From contig CAWBUW010000007.1 of NCBI GenBank assembly GCA_963792075.1, positions 186,001-250,000 on the forward strand: 64,000 bases of DNA. Direction: 5' to 3'. Position 1 is the first letter of the stretch; each line of letters opens with the position of its first letter. Both the position numbers and the translations under genes were made by a program. This stretch comes from CAWBUW01 sp963792075 (GTDB lineage: Bacteria > Chloroflexota > Anaerolineae > Anaerolineales > UBA4823). The notes beneath the pieces are model-generated. The model made no database searches. It saw only the letters and a program-made list of their open reading frames with translations, and was not told the DNA's origin. Positions 8,454-16,676 of this stretch are shown piece after piece.

Positions 8454-8756
8454 ATGCAAGAAACGAAATATCGAGCACAAATTTTATTGGAGCCCAAACA
8501 GCATCATGCCCTGGCGGGGATTGCTCAGCGCGAAAATCGCAGCCTCTCTGACCTGGTGCGTGAGATCGTGGGCGAGTGGCTGGAAAAGCGAGATGATCAG
8601 CAGCTCTGGGATCAGCGCATACACGCGCTGGATCGCCTGACTCAGATACGTGAGCGCGTTCAGCGAGAATATGGCGTTTACAAGGGTAGCTTGATCGAAC
8701 AAGCCCGTTCTGAACGAGACGAGGACATGGATCGGGTCTGGCGAGGTGAGGCATGA
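8454..8756 (+). CDS. Ribbon-helix-helix antitoxin of a VapBC-type pair
   Basis: The 100-residue protein begins YRAQILLEPKQHHALAGIA followed by NRSLSDLVREIVGEWL, the strand-helix-helix pattern of CopG/Arc-like DNA-binding antitoxins. The charged C-terminal half (SERDEDMDRVWRG) is the usual toxin-wrapping tail. I chose ATG 8454 over the one five codons upstream (8439) because GGAGG at 8442-8446 fits it. The stop overlaps the toxin start by four bases. It should neutralise the PIN toxin and repress the promoter at 8405. Confidence 0.85.
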   Translation: MQETKYRAQILLEPKQHHALAGIAQRENRSLSDLVREIVGEWLEKRDDQQLWDQRIHALDRLTQIRERVQREYGVYKGSLIEQARSERDEDMDRVWRGEA

Positions 8757-9187
8757 CCCTAATTGTCGTGGATGCGAGCTTCAGCCTGGCGCAGGTGATT
8801 CCTCTGTCATACTCGCCGGATGTCGTCCGGCGCATGGAGATCTGGCAGAGCGAACTTCCGCACTTGATGGTGCCTGGCCTGTGGGAGTATGATATTGTAT
8901 CTGGTTTGCGGCGAGCCTGCTTCCAGAAGCTGCTCACCCTGGAGGAGACGCATACGGCCCTGGATGAATTGCTTTGCATGGCAGTGGAGGTCGTTCCGAA
9001 CTTCGCTGGGCAGCACGCGCTTGCTTTGGAATGGGCTGAACGCCTGGGGCAGTCCAAGGCTTATGATGCCCAATACCTGGCTCTGGCTGCGCAGGCTGGC
9101 GCTGAATTCTGGACCGGCGATAAACGGCTGGCCAACAACGCTGCAGCGCTGGGCTTGAGCTGGGTTCATTGGGTGGGAGAAGAATAA
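8753..9187 (+). CDS. PIN-domain ribonuclease toxin (VapC-like)
   Basis: The 144-residue protein carries the four acidic positions of a PIN nuclease: Asp in IVVDASF (residue 7), Glu in LWEYDIV, Asp in AYDAQYLALA and Asp in FWTGDKRLA. VapC toxins cut specific RNAs in a metal-dependent way when the antitoxin is lost. The start codon overlaps the antitoxin stop (ATGA), so expression is coupled. The pair probably stabilises the surrounding mobile element. Confidence 0.88.
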   Translation: MTLIVVDASFSLAQVIPLSYSPDVVRRMEIWQSELPHLMVPGLWEYDIVSGLRRACFQKLLTLEETHTALDELLCMAVEVVPNFAGQHALALEWAERLGQSKAYDAQYLALAAQAGAEFWTGDKRLANNAAALGLSWVHWVGEE

Positions 9188-9188
9188 A

Positions 9189-9659
9189 TTGCTGCGCCTG
9201 AGCCTGGCGGTACTCTTGCTGCTCCAGGTAGCCTTTGCTGGCTGGATTATTGTCCAGGGCATGCAGCCGATGGGTGAGATGGGGGCTGCCCCCAGTGATC
9301 CGGCCGGGGACCTGAACGACCCGAGCTACTGGGACTACATGTCCAACCGCCTGGCTGCCAGCCGCCAAACGCCGGTAGCCTGCCACCGTACCCGGTTGAT
9401 CTACCTGGCGATTGCCCTGCCAATGTATCCCGCTTTGTACACAACCGCAGCGCTGTTCCCCGAAAGCAGCTTGGCGCGACACATCCAGACCAGCTCGCTC
9501 CTCCCCGCGCCTATCCCCTGGCAGCAGGCTCCCGAAACCTGGTGGAGGCTGGTGAAGGAGATCTCCTGGCTGGCATTCACCCAGCCGCAGTGGGATTTCA
9601 CGCCGGCAGTGGGGGAGCGGGTGCGCGTGGATGAGGGGTGTGAGCTGCCGCCATATTAG
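9189..9659 (+). CDS. Exported protein of unknown function
   Basis: A TTG start one base after the toxin stop opens a 156-residue frame. Its hydrophobic N-terminus (LRLSLAVLLLLQVAFAGWII) is a signal peptide or anchor; the remainder is Pro- and Trp-rich with two Cys. No family was recognised. The tight spacing suggests co-transcription with the toxin-antitoxin pair. The start could be later, since no other initiator with a clear ribosome-binding site was seen. Confidence 0.5.
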   Translation: MLRLSLAVLLLLQVAFAGWIIVQGMQPMGEMGAAPSDPAGDLNDPSYWDYMSNRLAASRQTPVACHRTRLIYLAIALPMYPALYTTAALFPESSLARHIQTSSLLPAPIPWQQAPETWWRLVKEISWLAFTQPQWDFTPAVGERVRVDEGCELPPY

Positions 9660-9727
9660 GTTGGAATAGTGAAATTTGCATTGATAAAAACGCAATCCAT
9701 GCCCCCCACCGTCAAACCTTAGATGGC

Positions 9728-11206
9728 GGGACATTTGTCCCATGCGCATCAAGCTAAGCCCCCCAAAAGGACCCTTCAGGTAAGATTAAGATCACCACAT
9801 CCAAATCTACCGAAAGGATCCTCACGATGAAGTCTATCACAAAGCACCTCAATCTCGAACGCATTTCCCAAAGGCTGAGCGATGTCTTTACTGAGTCAGA
9901 AACCCTGGCTCGAACCACCCAATTCGTTCAACGCCGCTCCCCCCTGACCGGGTTGATGTTTGTCCAAGCCCTGGTGATCGGGTTTCTGAAGGATCCGCAG
10001 GCCAGCCTGAGCCAGTTAGCCCAAGAATGTGCCAGACTGGGGTTCTCGATTAGCCCTCAGGGCCTGCACGAACGCATCCAACAAGGATCGGTGGATTTCC
10101 TCAAGGTCTTGGTTGAGCATGCCCTCCAACAGTTGAAAAGTCAAATAGCCTTACCCATCACCCTGCTGCACCAATTTACCCAAATACTGGTGGTGGATAG
10201 TACGTTCCAAACCTTGCCCGACAGTCTAGAGGAACCGTATCCCGGCTCAGGTGGGAAAGCGGCCCGTGCCTGCTTGAAAGTGCAGCTGGTCTACGATTTC
10301 CTCAGCGGCAACCTGAGCCAACTGGCCATCCAGGCCGGCCGGGCAGCCGACCAGGGGTATACCCAATACCTGGAGACCGTGACGGCCAGTTCGCTGGTGC
10401 TCTTGGATTTGGGTTACTTTCGCCTGGCATCCCTGGATGAGATTGCCCAGAAAGGCGCTTTCTTTCTAATGCGCTATCGTTACCGCACGGTGGTGTGTTC
10501 CTTGGAAGGCAGCCGAGTGGATTTGCTGGCCTATTTAGAGTCCCAAGGTCCAGCCGCCGTGGAACAGCTGGTCTTGCTGGGGACCACATCTAAAACACCG
10601 GTCACATGTCGCCTGATAACGGTTCCTGTGCCGCGGGAGGTGGCTGAAGAGCGCCGCCGCAAGGCCAAACGCAATGCGCAAGAGCATGGTAAAACGGCGT
10701 CGGAAAGACAGCTACGCATGCTTGGTTGGTCGCTTTATCTGACCAACGTCCCAGAGGAAAAGCTATCGACCACCCAGGTGATCGCCTTTTACCGGATTCG
10801 CTGGCAAATCGAGCTGGTCTTCAAGTTCTGGAAAAGCTATTGTGGTATGGACAAGCTGCCCGGTGTGCGACCGGCGCGAGTAATGACCGAGTTATATGCC
10901 AAGCTCTTGGCGGCGATCGTGAGCAATTTTCTGGTGGCCCCTATTCGTTTACCACAAGAAGGGTGTCCGGAGCATGAAATCGGCCTTTTTCAGGTGCGTA
11001 AGATCCTGGGTGATTTTGCCCAGGACCTGCTGGAAAAGTGCTTTGACCCGCGGGTTCTGCAAGCGCGACTGGAAGCGTTCTACCATAGGATTGCCCGCTA
11101 CGGCTATAAACAAATCCGGCGCAAAAAACCCAACGCACTGGCGCGTTTGGCTCAGTTGTCGACCACCAGCCCTGCCTTAGCTTGATGCGCATGGGACATT
11201 TGTCCC
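9728..11206 (+). mobile_element. IS4-family insertion sequence, about 1.48 kb
   Basis: The ends are inverted repeats: GGGACATTTGTCCCATGCGCATCAAGCTAAG reads inward from 9728, and its complement ends at 11206 with two changes in the central ATT. The outermost 14 bases, GGGACATTTGTCCC, are themselves nearly palindromic, so they read the same at both ends. One transposase gene fills the element. Flanking bases (CTTAGATGGC left, GTGCTTTACA right) show no target duplication, so the insertion is old, rearranged, or the tips are a few bases off. Confidence 0.85.
9827..11185 (+). CDS. IS4-family DDE transposase
   Basis: This intact protein of 452 residues has the DDE triad at Asp124 (VVDSTFQ), Asp194 (LLDLGYF) and Glu329. 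The last lies in a perfect IS4 signature, YRIRWQIELVFKFWK, which matches Y-2-R-3-E-6-K. It cuts and rejoins the inverted repeats at 9728 and 11206. GAAAGGA lies before the ATG. No frameshift or stop is seen, so the element may still be active. Confidence 0.93.
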   Translation: MKSITKHLNLERISQRLSDVFTESETLARTTQFVQRRSPLTGLMFVQALVIGFLKDPQASLSQLAQECARLGFSISPQGLHERIQQGSVDFLKVLVEHALQQLKSQIALPITLLHQFTQILVVDSTFQTLPDSLEEPYPGSGGKAARACLKVQLVYDFLSGNLSQLAIQAGRAADQGYTQYLETVTASSLVLLDLGYFRLASLDEIAQKGAFFLMRYRYRTVVCSLEGSRVDLLAYLESQGPAAVEQLVLLGTTSKTPVTCRLITVPVPREVAEERRRKAKRNAQEHGKTASERQLRMLGWSLYLTNVPEEKLSTTQVIAFYRIRWQIELVFKFWKSYCGMDKLPGVRPARVMTELYAKLLAAIVSNFLVAPIRLPQEGCPEHEIGLFQVRKILGDFAQDLLEKCFDPRVLQARLEAFYHRIARYGYKQIRRKKPNALARLAQLSTTSPALA

Positions 11207-11211
11207 GTGCT

Positions 11212-11717
11212 TTACACACATGCTGCATGACTGGCAAGTTGCCCTTGAGATGGTCGGAATATGATTGCTCTATTCGTTGTTGAGCCGATACAACGTTCCA
11301 CGTTCACAAGGAAACCGGTTGTTCCGCGCATCCTGCACAATGACGGTCGCTGGGCATGAAGTGTGGCCTACGAAACAAACCAGGGTAAATACCAGTATGC
11401 TCTTATGGTACGGTGAATGTCGGAGCATATAACATTCCCCTACCAGCAATGTGTCTACCCTTTCAAAGTAATCGTTCTGTTTCATACTCCACCTCGCTTG
11501 ATAAGTCTATCTGATCCGATAGCCACAGCGTAGCAAATTTCGCGAGTGCGGACAATTACCCTAGGGGTGAAATTTGGGGTGATTAATGGGTTAATCTTTA
11601 GGGTGATGCACCAAATTACACTTCTAACTATACAGCCACCTTCGAATGGATATATACTAAAGACAGTACAAACCATGATGTTTCTTCCGGCCTCACCTGG
11701 AACCCGGGCTTTTTCCC
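11212..11717. other. Gap of 0.5 kb without a supported gene
   Basis: Two overlapping minus-strand frames (11270-11485, 11482-11727) lack ribosome-binding sites and recognisable sequence. Around 11565-11610 the motif GGGGTGA/AGGGTGA occurs three times on the plus strand before the lipoprotein gene and could be an operator, but this is weak. Confidence 0.4.
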
Positions 11718-12392
11718 ATGAAAGCAAATAATCCCTCCCACGTAAGTGTTTTTAGAATAATCCTGCTTTGCCTGTCAGGCTTGCTCGTTCTGGGCTTATC
11801 GGGCTGTATGCCAAACATAAGTACAAGTCCCGATAATAATGGGTTTCCGGTAGAACCATCTCCGTCAAATTGGCCCCCATTAGGCCCCCCCACGGGAAAT
11901 CCATTGCCAGAAGCTACCCCATTCCCAACATATACTCCGTTCTCAGCAGATGCTCCCTTCCCGACAGGAATCATCGTAGATGCAACTGAGATCATTGATT
12001 TGCCTGTGGAAGAAGTTGAAAAAATACTTGGGGAGCCATACAACATCACTCCGCTCACAAAAAACCTGGATGCAGCGGTGCCAAACGGTGGTGAGTCCAG
12101 GGATTATGTGATGGGGAAATATAACCTGTGGGTATCCTACGACCTGAATGGTATTGCTAGGGGCCTACAAGTAATGGATGGGCTCCTGGATGAAGGCTAT
12201 TCTCTGGACGATTGGCCGTTTGTTCTCTTGCGGGTTGGAATGGAAGTGGTTGAACAACCAGATGTGGAAGGTCCTGTCGCGCTGCATTGGAAGAATGCGC
12301 ATGGATATAACATATTCATTGCATCTGACGAATATTTCAAAATTTATACAGTGAAAATCTATCGAGTCCCGAAAGGTAGCACGGAAACATAA
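11718..12392 (+). CDS. Lipoprotein with Pro-rich linker, function unknown
   Basis: The 224-residue protein has a lipoprotein signal peptide ending in the lipobox LSGC (Cys about residue 30). A Pro/Thr-rich linker to about residue 75 (NPLPEATPFPTYTPF) leads to a C-terminal domain beginning DATEIIDLPVEEVEKILGEP. That start, with a helix and a KILGEP-type turn followed by strands, resembles SmpA/BamE-like small domains, but the similarity is loose. It should sit on the outer face of the membrane. It is followed by an unrelated orphan gene 37 bases on. Confidence 0.6.
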   Translation: MKANNPSHVSVFRIILLCLSGLLVLGLSGCMPNISTSPDNNGFPVEPSPSNWPPLGPPTGNPLPEATPFPTYTPFSADAPFPTGIIVDATEIIDLPVEEVEKILGEPYNITPLTKNLDAAVPNGGESRDYVMGKYNLWVSYDLNGIARGLQVMDGLLDEGYSLDDWPFVLLRVGMEVVEQPDVEGPVALHWKNAHGYNIFIASDEYFKIYTVKIYRVPKGSTET

Positions 12393-12429
12393 GAAAGTAG
12401 CGGGGAAGGCGCAGGCCTGGAGGTTTCTA

Positions 12430-12864
12430 ATGGAATATCAAAAACCGTATGCTGGCAGCGTAAAGTACATCCCACAGTTCGAGCTGACTGCTGTTGTAAT
12501 TCACCGCTTGCAAAAGAAGCTGATCGAGAAGGGGGTGGTGGAAGAGGCAGAAAACCCACGGGTAGTAATCGATTGGTACCAGGTGGAGCGAGACGCTAAC
12601 CGCTCGCCGGTGCGGCAGAGCTGGGTAGCGCTCCTGCGGGATGGGGGGGATGCTGTAAGGCCGAGCTGCATCTTTTACCGTAAGGACTTCGACCGCCTGA
12701 AATCAATCACCAAGGAACTGTATCACATCCCGCCGGCAGAATGCCAGGAAGCGCTGACGGATGCCTGGAAATGGTGGGAAGACGCCAGCGGGCAGAAGCT
12801 GGAACAACTGAACCAGTACCTTGACCAGGTTGCGGGCAGCCCAAGCGCCTGGCTGCCGCTCTAA
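12430..12864 (+). CDS. Hypothetical protein
   Basis: The 144 residues have no signal peptide or membrane segment and a mixed helix/strand composition, with a Trp-rich helix near the end (ALTDAWKWWEDASG). GGAGG precedes the ATG. Codon use matches the GC-rich element. No family was recognised. It sits between a lipoprotein and an exported MBL-fold protein. Confidence 0.55.
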   Translation: MEYQKPYAGSVKYIPQFELTAVVIHRLQKKLIEKGVVEEAENPRVVIDWYQVERDANRSPVRQSWVALLRDGGDAVRPSCIFYRKDFDRLKSITKELYHIPPAECQEALTDAWKWWEDASGQKLEQLNQYLDQVAGSPSAWLPL

Positions 12865-12875
12865 AGGAGGTCCCC

Positions 12876-14108
12876 GTGAAACACTGGAAGAACATCTTGA
12901 TCAGCCTCCTGGTCGTGTCACTTTGCTGCATGTTCTTTGAGAACGAATCCGCCCGCAGCGCCTCGACACTCTATACCATCACGTTTATCGATGTCGGGCA
13001 GGGCGACTCGGCTCTCCTGCAGGATCCCAACGGCTATACCGTCTTGATCGACGGCGGCAAAACCACTGCCGGACCTACCGTGGTGAATTTCATCCGCAGC
13101 CAGGGTGTGACGAAGATTGACGTGCTGCTCGAAACCCACCCTGACTCAGACCACCTGGGAGGCCTGCTGGATGTTCTGGCTATGACCGATGTGCCGGTTC
13201 TGTCTGTGGTGTATAACGGCTACCCTGGGACGACCCAGCTCTGGACCGACTTCACCACAGCGGTCGCGGCAGAAGGACTGGCGCTGACAACCCTGCAGTA
13301 TCCCCAGATAACAACCTGGGGGTCGATGCAGGTGCAGGTGGTCAATCCCGCAGGGGGACTGGTTAGCCCTGACACGAACGCGGCCTGCCTGGTGGTCAAG
13401 GTTGGGACCGGCAGCATCCAGACGCTGTTTGCCTGCGACCTGGACAGCGCGCAGGAGTCTGTAATCCTCACCCGTCCGCTGAACCTGAATTCAGACATCC
13501 TGAAAGTCGCCCACCACGGCAGCGACCTGAGTTCCTCCACCGCATTCTTGAACGCCGTCACCCCCAGTGTGGCTGTCATTTCCGTGGGGGATAACAGCTA
13601 CGGCCACCCGGGAGCGGCGACCCTGGCGCGTTTGGATACCGTTGGCGCAGCCGTCTGGCGCACCGACCTGGATGGAAATATCACCATCCTGACGGATGGA
13701 ACCCGGTATACAGTCAATGCCCCGTTCAATATTTTGGATCAGAAGGTGTTTCTACCACTCGTCACAAACAATACAGGCACGGTGCTTCCCGGCAATGTGG
13801 TAATTACCAACATCTTTTATGACGGTGTCCTGGTAAATGAGCCGGATGAATTTGTCGAGATTCAAAACCAGGGCGGCAGCTCGGTGCAGCTCCAGAACTG
13901 GACTTTACGGGATATCGCCGCGCATATCTATACGTTCCCCAGTTTTTCGATAAGTCCAGGCCAGACCTGCCGTGTTTATACCAATATAACAGACTTCGCC
14001 ACCTGCGGATTTACTTACAACAGCGGCACATCTATCTGGAATAACAGCGGGGACTGTGCATATTTGAAGGACAGCACCGGCGTGGCGGTGGATGAATACT
14101 GCTATTGA
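12876..14108 (+). CDS. Secreted ComEC-like metallo-beta-lactamase-fold protein with lamin-tail domain
   Basis: A GTG start after a strong AAAGGAGG (12863-12870) gives 410 residues. A signal peptide (about 1-30) is followed by an MBL-fold domain with IDVGQGDS, the metal motif THPDSDHLGG and KVAHHGS, as in the nuclease-like extracellular domain of ComEC/Rec2 DNA-uptake proteins. After a linker containing VFLPLVTNN, residues about 305-410 form a lamin-tail-like beta domain (EPDEFVEIQNQGGSSVQLQNWTLRD). The protein is secreted, so it could process extracellular DNA or nucleotides; it lacks ComEC's membrane channel. Metal-binding His and Asp residues are intact. Confidence 0.82.
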   Translation: MKHWKNILISLLVVSLCCMFFENESARSASTLYTITFIDVGQGDSALLQDPNGYTVLIDGGKTTAGPTVVNFIRSQGVTKIDVLLETHPDSDHLGGLLDVLAMTDVPVLSVVYNGYPGTTQLWTDFTTAVAAEGLALTTLQYPQITTWGSMQVQVVNPAGGLVSPDTNAACLVVKVGTGSIQTLFACDLDSAQESVILTRPLNLNSDILKVAHHGSDLSSSTAFLNAVTPSVAVISVGDNSYGHPGAATLARLDTVGAAVWRTDLDGNITILTDGTRYTVNAPFNILDQKVFLPLVTNNTGTVLPGNVVITNIFYDGVLVNEPDEFVEIQNQGGSSVQLQNWTLRDIAAHIYTFPSFSISPGQTCRVYTNITDFATCGFTYNSGTSIWNNSGDCAYLKDSTGVAVDEYCY

Positions 14109-14139
14109 GTGGAGCTTATAACAGGACGGATCAGAAGTA

Positions 14140-14265
14140 ATGCACAATGGACTAGAAAACCGCCTCGTCTGGAACCTGGGCATCACGCCCAACGAGATGT
14201 TCTCGCTGTACCATTACCCCATCGAAGGCAAGAGCAGCGTTTCTCTGTGTGAGGAACATGCCTGA
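14140..14265 (+). CDS. Possible 41-residue small protein or gene remnant
   Basis: An ATG at 14140 opens a 41-codon frame ending TGA at 14263-14265, with codon choice typical of neighbouring genes (LVWNLGITPNEMFSLYHYP). The ribosome-binding site is weak. It may be a real small gene or the surviving end of a lost one. Confidence 0.3.
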   Translation: MHNGLENRLVWNLGITPNEMFSLYHYPIEGKSSVSLCEEHA

Positions 14266-14434
14266 CAGCTAGAGCCGAAGGAAGCGGTGGGGTTGGATCC
14301 GGAATCGACGAAATTGTTTCCACCACAGTCGATTACCTATCACTTTCTCTTGTTTACGCTCGAGATCTGTGCCGATCTTGCTGGATCGCTGTTTGCGAAC
14401 AGTTTCTGCTTGTTATCGCTTTCTCCAGACGCCG

Positions 14435-14500
14435 CCGGAATTTGGCAGTTTGTCCCCCCACTTTCGGGACCTGTGTCCACCCCTTAACGGGACCTGTGTC
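14435..14500. repeat. Second copy of the GGGACCTGTGTCC repeat
   Basis: TTCGGGACCTGTGTCCA at 14463-14479 is identical to 5183-5199, and a further GGGACCTGTGTC lies at 14489-14500. Upstream TGTCCC also matches the earlier copy. Both copies sit just before a gene-cluster start. The rest of 14266-14582 shows no gene. Confidence 0.6.
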
Positions 14501-14582
14501 TCTTGTTTTCCCCTCTTTTTTTCTGTAAAATCTAATCAACATAAACCACCGGTTATTGTACGTCAGAACCAGGTTCCCCTCT

Positions 14583-14706
14583 GCAGCTTGTAAAGCTGCC
14601 TGACTGGCCCTGGGAGATCCCACGAGAGCACCGGCTGTCCAAACGGACCTTGAGCCATTCATCTGGCTCAGCTCTCATTGTGGATTTCCCTGGGCCAGTT
14701 TTTTTG
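14583..14706 (+). ncRNA. Structured leader RNA ending in a terminator-like T-run
   Basis: A 7-bp hairpin (GCAGCTT-GTA-AAGCTGC, 14583-14599) precedes a long outer helix. In that helix, CTGGCCCTGGGAGATCCCACGAGAGC (14604-14629) pairs, with small bulges, with 14671-14698. The junction holds two small hairpins (GTCC-AAAC-GGAC and TGAGCCA-TTCATC-TGGCTCA). Seven Ts follow at once (14699-14705). The next gene's Shine-Dalgarno lies 12 bases further. This is the layout of an attenuator, riboswitch or structured leader. I do not recognise a known class. Confidence 0.6.
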
Positions 14707-14730
14707 TTTTCCTGTTCAGGAGGAGGTTGT

Positions 14731-15318
14731 ATGGAGATTGTACTTACCAAACGTAAAGTGATAACTAGCCTGCTGGCAGTTATCACCCTGGCCGGCGTGG
14801 CCCTGATTGCCCTGAAACTTACCGGGCAGGACCTGCCGCTGGCGGTTGGCTTTGACAGCGGGCGTGGCGCGGCACAAGCCGGTGTGGAAGCGTTCTACGG
14901 CGTAAATTACCAGGATGGGCAGGACGTCTGGGCGGCGCGTCTGTGTGCTGTTACCACGCAGCCAGCCTGCGAATACTACCAGAAAACGGTTGCGCCCTTC
15001 CTCTGGCCGGATTTCATCGCCTCGCAAACCGTGGTGACGGTAGACGCCGGTGAACTGATCCTGCTGGCAGATGAGCCAGTCAGCACGCGGTCGAATGCAC
15101 CAGCAAGTGCTGCGGCAAGTGCTAAAGAAAGCGCCCCTGCGCCCCTGGCTCGCCAGGTCTGGCAGGTGGCTGTGACTCTGTCTGCTCCCTGGCCGCAAGG
15201 CGATGGCCAGACTTCCTTCCCGGCGCATGTGCTGGCTGTGCGGGAAGCGGACGGTTGGAAATTCGAGCGCTTCCTGCTCAAAGAGGAGCTCACACACTAT
15301 CTCGGAGGAGAGCAATGA
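14731..15318 (+). CDS. Single-pass membrane protein, possibly VirB8/TcpC-like
   Basis: The ATG at 14731 is fixed by CAGGAGGAGG (14717-14726); a longer frame from 14650 only reads through the leader RNA. The 195-residue protein has one membrane segment (about 10-30, ITSLLAVITLAGVALIAL). The exported domain begins with helix GAAQAGVEAFYGVNYQDGQD and continues with strands, the order of NTF2-like VirB8/TcpC domains in conjugation machines. The likeness is structural guesswork. The stop overlaps the next start (ATGA). It opens the membrane-complex operon that precedes the VirB4-like ATPase. Confidence 0.5.
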   Translation: MEIVLTKRKVITSLLAVITLAGVALIALKLTGQDLPLAVGFDSGRGAAQAGVEAFYGVNYQDGQDVWAARLCAVTTQPACEYYQKTVAPFLWPDFIASQTVVTVDAGELILLADEPVSTRSNAPASAAASAKESAPAPLARQVWQVAVTLSAPWPQGDGQTSFPAHVLAVREADGWKFERFLLKEELTHYLGGEQ

Positions 15319-16676
15319 AAACGACTACTCGCGTTATCTTTGGCATCGTTTGTCTGGCCGTCATCCTTTCGATCGTGATCCATCCCATCCTGCCGGCTGC
15401 TGCCCAGACCGGCGACAGCCCGTGGGCTGAGTTCCTCAACCCGGATGGCTCGATCAACTGGGCTAACCTGACTTACCTGGGCGAGACCTCGGAGCCCGCG
15501 GATTGGATGAACATCGAGATTCCAGGCGGCATCCAGGTACCACTGGGCGAAGCAACCTACAATCGCTACCTCACCCCCAGCGGCAACGTGTTGGTGCTCC
15601 CCTCACCGGCCACCATGTTTATGACTTTCTTGCACCCCGATGCCTCCGGCTACGCAGCCAATACTCCAGAAATGCTCGGCTCTGGTTCCGCGATGCTGGC
15701 CATGCTGGCGGCGGATTATATTGACGTAGAAAATTTGCAAGCCTTGGGTTATGTGGATCCCTCGGATTTCTTCCAGGCGGTGATCGAAGGACGTGAGAAC
15801 ATCTGGTCGGTGGTCTCGCCCGAGTTCCTGATCGAGGTCACTCGCATGACGCTGGATGCCGGCTACCTGGCGACCACCCTCTGGCTGTACCTGAACGGAG
15901 TGGACTGCACCACCATCCCCGGCGGCTGCCCGCCTGGCTATGGGCTGACACCTACGCCTGGAGCTGGCACACCCACACCGCCGCCAACCGCATCTTGCCC
16001 TGTTCCATCGCTCACCTTGGATGCCATCACCGCTACGGGCGAGAAGACCAATCCCCTGAAGCCTGTGGTGGTAGGGCAGGATCCCGAAAAGCGCGGCGCG
16101 GACGTGGAGCTGGGCATTACGATCCCGCCGGTCATCTTCACCTGGTATGAGGCGAACATCATCCGCACCTGCGAATATTCCTCCAGCGGGGATGGCAGCG
16201 GCTGTCCTGGTCCAGCGAACCGCTATGACAGCATCATTGATGCGAACGGCAGTGAGACGAGCTGGGATGTCTCGATGGAAAATAATTCCTACTGGGAAGA
16301 TCTCCAGCAAACCGAGTGCACCCAGCACCTGGAAGTATTTCCAGATTATTTGAATTACGCCACCCTGAGCATCAACCTGGCGGCAGAGTCGCGTTACTGG
16401 ATCCTGACCGAGCTGGCGCAGGCTTATCCGGGCGCCCGCATCAAACGCCCCGATTGGAGCTTTGCCTTCTGGGGACCTGGCAGCCCGGGAAGCGGGGATG
16501 TGGTCTTCTGGTCGCAGCAGATCCCCTCCATCCAGTTCGCCGATCCTGGGATTTACCGCATGCGGGTGAGCGGGCGCACCACCGGCACGCTGGTATCTGC
16601 GCCGCGCACCTTCAACCTATCACTGAGCGAATTCCCGGTGGACCTGCTGCGTGTTACGCTGATCGAGGCCCCATGA
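15315..16676 (+). CDS. Large secreted protein with Pro/Thr linker, function unknown
   Basis: This protein of 453 residues has a signal peptide (cleavage near AAAQT, about residue 32). Its N-terminal domain is about 180 residues (FLNPDGSINWANLTYLG). A short PTPGAGTPTPPPT linker leads to a C-terminal beta-rich domain ending FADPGIYRMRVSGRT, reminiscent of PKD/Ig-like folds, with two Cys pairs (CEYSSSGDGSGC). I chose ATG 15315, which overlaps the previous stop; a longer frame from 15255 is a shadow. It may be an extracellular or periplasm-facing part of the secretion complex. Confidence 0.6.
   Translation: MKTTTRVIFGIVCLAVILSIVIHPILPAAAQTGDSPWAEFLNPDGSINWANLTYLGETSEPADWMNIEIPGGIQVPLGEATYNRYLTPSGNVLVLPSPATMFMTFLHPDASGYAANTPEMLGSGSAMLAMLAADYIDVENLQALGYVDPSDFFQAVIEGRENIWSVVSPEFLIEVTRMTLDAGYLATTLWLYLNGVDCTTIPGGCPPGYGLTPTPGAGTPTPPPTASCPVPSLTLDAITATGEKTNPLKPVVVGQDPEKRGADVELGITIPPVIFTWYEANIIRTCEYSSSGDGSGCPGPANRYDSIIDANGSETSWDVSMENNSYWEDLQQTECTQHLEVFPDYLNYATLSINLAAESRYWILTELAQAYPGARIKRPDWSFAFWGPGSPGSGDVVFWSQQIPSIQFADPGIYRMRVSGRTTGTLVSAPRTFNLSLSEFPVDLLRVTLIEAP

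Noticed and set aside
9718..11216. Target-site duplication of the IS
   Set aside because: The ten bases on each side (CTTAGATGGC and GTGCTTTACA) do not match, so none is claimed.
11270..11727. Two small minus-strand frames after the IS
   Set aside because: Unusual composition, overlapping each other, no ribosome-binding sites.
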